A DNA stretch of 23,816 nt, from contig NZ_JAWLFS010000010.1 of NCBI RefSeq assembly GCF_041685465.1, forward strand, positions 1-23,816, written 5' to 3'. The position numbers and the translations under genes are program-made. Source of the DNA: Rhodosalinus sp041685465 (lineage in GTDB: Bacteria; Pseudomonadota; Alphaproteobacteria; Rhodobacterales; Rhodobacteraceae). The notes under the pieces are model-generated. The model had not been told where the DNA came from. It made no database searches and saw nothing but the letters and a program-made list of their open reading frames with translations. Positions 22,474 to 23,816 of this stretch are shown piece after piece. Position 1 is the stretch's first letter. Every line of letters begins with the position of its first letter.

Positions 22474-22537
22474 CGACGCCGGCCGGCGGGCTGCGCACCC
22501 CCGCGACGGCAAGAAGCCAGAATGCGTCACGCGTGTG

Positions 22538-22559
22538 CGACGGGGTGCGACCCTCGTCG
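22538..22559. terminator. Bulged hairpin between convergent prs and lectin genes
   Basis: CGACGGGGT (22538-22546) pairs with ACCC (22550-22553) and CGTCG (22555-22559), with a GCG loop and one bulged T: nine base pairs. It sits in the 124-bp gap between convergent stop codons, 64 bases after prs and 38 bases after the lectin gene. No U-tract is seen. Likely a two-way 3'-end structure. Confidence 0.4.
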
Positions 22560-22597
22560 GGCGCGGCGGGTGCAGACCGCCCGGCCATCGGCCCGGG

Positions 22598-22948
22598 TCA
22601 GCCGAGATCCCAGTCGTCAGGATTGGGCAGGGGGCCGAGCGCGATCCAGCCCACGCGCAGCTGCGCTGCATGCGTGTCCTCCCACGTCCGGAAAACGATC
22701 TCGAACCCGGCCGCATCCACCTTCTCGGCGGCGAGGTCGCCACGGGCGTTGGTGCTCTGATCGAAATCCCAGAGCGTGACCGAGACGTGAACGACGGGTG
22801 GCGCCACGAAGGGACGCGCAAAGGCGACCCGCGTGCGCCGCGCACGGGCCCCGTGTCCCGTCCACATCGACCCGCCGGTCTCATAGTCCGTGAAGAGCGT
22901 CACCTCGCCCTGATCGACCCCGAGCAGCCGTGCCTCGAAGCTATGCAT
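22598..22948 (-). CDS. H-type lectin domain protein
   Basis: The 116-residue protein has no signal peptide or membrane segment. From residue 38 it matches the H-type lectin domain (PF09458; snail agglutinin HPA and the C-terminal part of Dictyostelium discoidin I): RVAFARPFVAPPVVHVSVTLWDFDQSTNARGDLAAEKVDAAGFEIVFRTWEDTHAAQLRVGWIALGPL, including the closing F.i...TW.dt....l.v.WiAlG. The first 35 residues (GVDQGEVTLFTDYETGGSMWTGHGARARR) are a conserved strand-rich lead-in. In eukaryotes the domain forms a trimer that binds GalNAc; bacterial roles are unknown. GGAGG 7 bases before the ATG at 22948 fixes the start; an ATG 11 codons upstream is less likely. It lies downstream of atpC but beyond a terminator. 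Confidence 0.86.
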   Translation of the reverse strand: MHSFEARLLGVDQGEVTLFTDYETGGSMWTGHGARARRTRVAFARPFVAPPVVHVSVTLWDFDQSTNARGDLAAEKVDAAGFEIVFRTWEDTHAAQLRVGWIALGPLPNPDDWDLG

Positions 22949-22955
22949 GCCGCCC

Positions 22956-22960
22956 CCTCC
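22956..22960 (-). promoter_or_regulatory. Strong ribosome binding site of the lectin gene
   Basis: GGAGG on the minus strand, 7 bases before the ATG at 22948. It decides this start over the ATG at 22981. Confidence 0.65.
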
Positions 22961-23000
22961 CGTCGGCCGAGGGTCGGTCAAGACGGCGGCACGATCAACG

Positions 23001-23027
23001 AAAAAGGGCCCCGCCTCTGCGGAGCCC
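23001..23027 (-). terminator. Rho-independent terminator of the ATP synthase operon
   Basis: On the minus strand, GGGCTCCGC (23027-23019) pairs with GCGGGGCCC (23014-23006) over nine positions (one G-T pair) around an AGAG loop, followed by five Ts (23005-23001). It begins 24 bases after the atpC stop. It is the only hairpin with a U-tract in the window and separates the atp operon from the lectin gene. Confidence 0.85.
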
Positions 23028-23050
23028 TCGCAACCACGACTTCCGGGCCC

Positions 23051-23488
23051 TCAGAGACTGGCCTGTTTCGGGTCCAGCCCGATATGCGAGCCGACGGCGA
23101 CCATGTCCTCGAGAAGCCGCGCGGCGTCGTCCACCGGGCCGGGCTCGTTCGGGTAGGCCTGCTTGGCGCGGTCCCGTGCCTCCTTCGCCTCGGCGATCAT
23201 CTCGTCGAGATGGGCCTGCGTCATCTCGCCGCGCGGGATCGCGCGCTCGGCGAGGACCGTGATGCCCTCCATGCCGATCTCGGCGAAACCGCCGGTGACG
23301 ACGTATTCGCCCTCCCCCTCGCCGCCGCGCGCCTTCACGAGGCCGGGGCGCAGGGTTGTGATGGTGGGCGTGTGGCCGGGCATCGCCGTCATGTCGCCCT
23401 CGGCGCCGGGGATTTCCACCTCGGTCACCGCCATCGAGGCCAGCCGGCGCTCGGGGCTCACGAGATCGAACTGCATCGTGTCAGCCAT
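23051..23488 (-). CDS. atpC: ATP synthase F1 epsilon subunit
   Basis: The 145-residue epsilon subunit of the F1 central stalk couples c-ring rotation to the catalytic head and can inhibit ATP hydrolysis. The N-terminal beta-sandwich is typical: MQFDLVSPERRLASMAVTEVEIPGAEGDMTAMPGHTPTITTLRPGLV (the PG.EGD...PGH.P.... motif) and EYVVTGGFAEIGMEGITVLAERAIPRGEM. The C-terminal helical part is present (HLDEMIAEAKEARDRAKQ and LEDMVAV). AGGAG lies 5 bases before the ATG at 23488, inside a CCTCATGAGG palindrome. It follows atpD by 54 bases and is the last gene of the operon, with a terminator after it. Confidence 0.96.
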   Translation of the reverse strand: MADTMQFDLVSPERRLASMAVTEVEIPGAEGDMTAMPGHTPTITTLRPGLVKARGGEGEGEYVVTGGFAEIGMEGITVLAERAIPRGEMTQAHLDEMIAEAKEARDRAKQAYPNEPGPVDDAARLLEDMVAVGSHIGLDPKQASL

Positions 23489-23504
23489 GGGCTCTCCTCA
23501 TGAG

Positions 23505-23526
23505 GCCCCGGCCACACGGCCGGGGC
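23505..23526 (-). promoter_or_regulatory. Hairpin between atpD and atpC
   Basis: GCCCCGGCC (23505-23513) and GGCCGGGGC (23518-23526) form a perfect 9-bp stem around a 4-base loop in the 54-bp gap. No U-tract follows. It may protect the upstream mRNA or reduce read-through, fitting the three-to-one need for beta over epsilon subunit. Confidence 0.6.
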
Positions 23527-23542
23527 AAATGGGTGGACCGGA

Positions 23543-23816
23543 TCAGGCGGCCTCCGCGGCCATCTTCTCGGCCTTCGCCTTCACGTCCTCGATGCCGCCG
23601 ACCATGTAGAAGGCGCCCTCGGGCAGATGGTCGTATTCGCCGGCCACCACGGCCTTGAACGACGAGATCGTGTCCTCGAGGGAGACCTGAACGCCGGGCG
23701 ACCCGGTGAAGACCTCGGCCACGTCGAAGGGCTGCGACAGGAACCGCTGGATCTTCCGCGCACGGGCCACGGTCAGCTTGTCCTCTTCGGACAGCTCGTC
23801 CATCCCGAGAATGGCG
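23543..23816 (-). CDS. atpD: ATP synthase F1 beta subunit (C-terminal part only)
   Basis: The last 91 codons of the catalytic beta subunit are visible; the 5' part lies beyond the right edge. The sequence AILGMDELSEEDKLTVARARKIQRFLSQPFDVAEVFTGSPG is the very conserved region containing the DELSEED loop, which contacts gamma and epsilon and transmits rotation. VSLEDTISSFKAVVAGEYDHLPEGAFYMVGGIEDVKAKAEKMA is the usual C-terminus. Reading is intact to the stop at 23543-23545. The M in ILGMDE is internal, so an ORF starting there is not a gene start. Order atpD-atpC is as in other Rhodobacterales. Confidence 0.97.
   Translation of the reverse strand, partial: AILGMDELSEEDKLTVARARKIQRFLSQPFDVAEVFTGSPGVQVSLEDTISSFKAVVAGEYDHLPEGAFYMVGGIEDVKAKAEKMAAEAA

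Noticed and set aside
22477..22488. CGCCGGCCGGCG palindrome just after prs
   Set aside because: It is a short G/C-only palindrome with no usable loop, common by chance at this base composition. The hairpin at 22538 is the better 3'-end candidate.
21427..22884. Minus-strand frame opposite prs
   Set aside because: Antisense to a highly conserved prs gene; the product is His/Arg/Asp-rich low complexity.
1..23816. CRISPR arrays, tRNA or rRNA genes, insertion sequences, phage or defence genes
   Set aside because: No regularly spaced repeats, no cloverleaf or rRNA motifs, no transposase, integrase or Cas-like protein were seen; the window is housekeeping chromosome.

Overview
This window is about 23.8 kb of very GC-rich DNA (roughly 70% G+C by eye) with tightly packed, overlapping genes. 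It looks like ordinary chromosome from an alphaproteobacterium of the order Rhodobacterales (Roseobacteraceae/Paracoccaceae type). The basis is the gene content and order: the aa3-oxidase subunit IV peptide, the long acyl-CoA dehydrogenase with a C-terminal extension, pyrB followed by two small membrane proteins, a dihydroorotase homologue and plsY, and an H-type lectin gene beside atpC. I see no rRNA, tRNA, CRISPR array, insertion sequence, integrase or phage gene. Genus cannot be told from the sequence alone.

Layout. 1-737 (-): mobA followed by the start of a conserved gene that runs off the left edge. 813-1864 (+): azlC-azlD, a branched-chain amino acid exporter. 1865-5655 (-): an acyl-CoA dehydrogenase, a metallo-beta-lactamase-fold hydrolase, the 45-residue oxidase subunit IV and a small lipoprotein. 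5763-6719 (+): Sua5-type threonylcarbamoyl-AMP synthase. 6727-7293 (-): AlgH/YqgE protein. 7417-8232 (+): exported DsbD-alpha-domain protein. 8295-13160 (-): RND efflux permease and its adaptor. 13458-15848 (-): a coupled operon of uracil-DNA glycosylase, LysE-type exporter, moaB and a NUDIX hydrolase. 16068-19855 (+): a coupled operon of pyrB, two unknown membrane proteins, a dihydroorotase homologue and plsY. 19898-21351 (-): 2-hydroxychromene-2-carboxylate isomerase-like protein and an alpha/beta hydrolase. 21457-22473 (+): ribose-phosphate pyrophosphokinase. 22598-23816 (-): the end of the ATP synthase operon (atpD partial, atpC), its terminator, and an H-type lectin gene.

How the genes work together. 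Nucleotide synthesis is represented twice: prs makes PRPP, and pyrB makes carbamoyl-aspartate. The pyrC-like protein beside pyrB has lost most metal ligands of a dihydroorotase and is more likely a structural partner of PyrB than an enzyme. Its operon also holds two uncharacterised membrane proteins and the phospholipid-synthesis enzyme PlsY, which makes it the most interesting locus here. mobA and moaB belong to molybdenum cofactor synthesis. Exporters (AzlCD, LysE type, RND) and energy genes (CtaD-associated subunit IV, AtpDC) make up much of the rest.

Gene ends are often marked by strong inverted repeats without a U-tract (2700-2731, 6720-6737, 8236-8287, 22538-22559). Only the atp operon has a classical hairpin plus U-tract. 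No stretch longer than 300 bases lacks a gene. The largest gaps are 13161-13457, 15849-16067 and 3780-3936.
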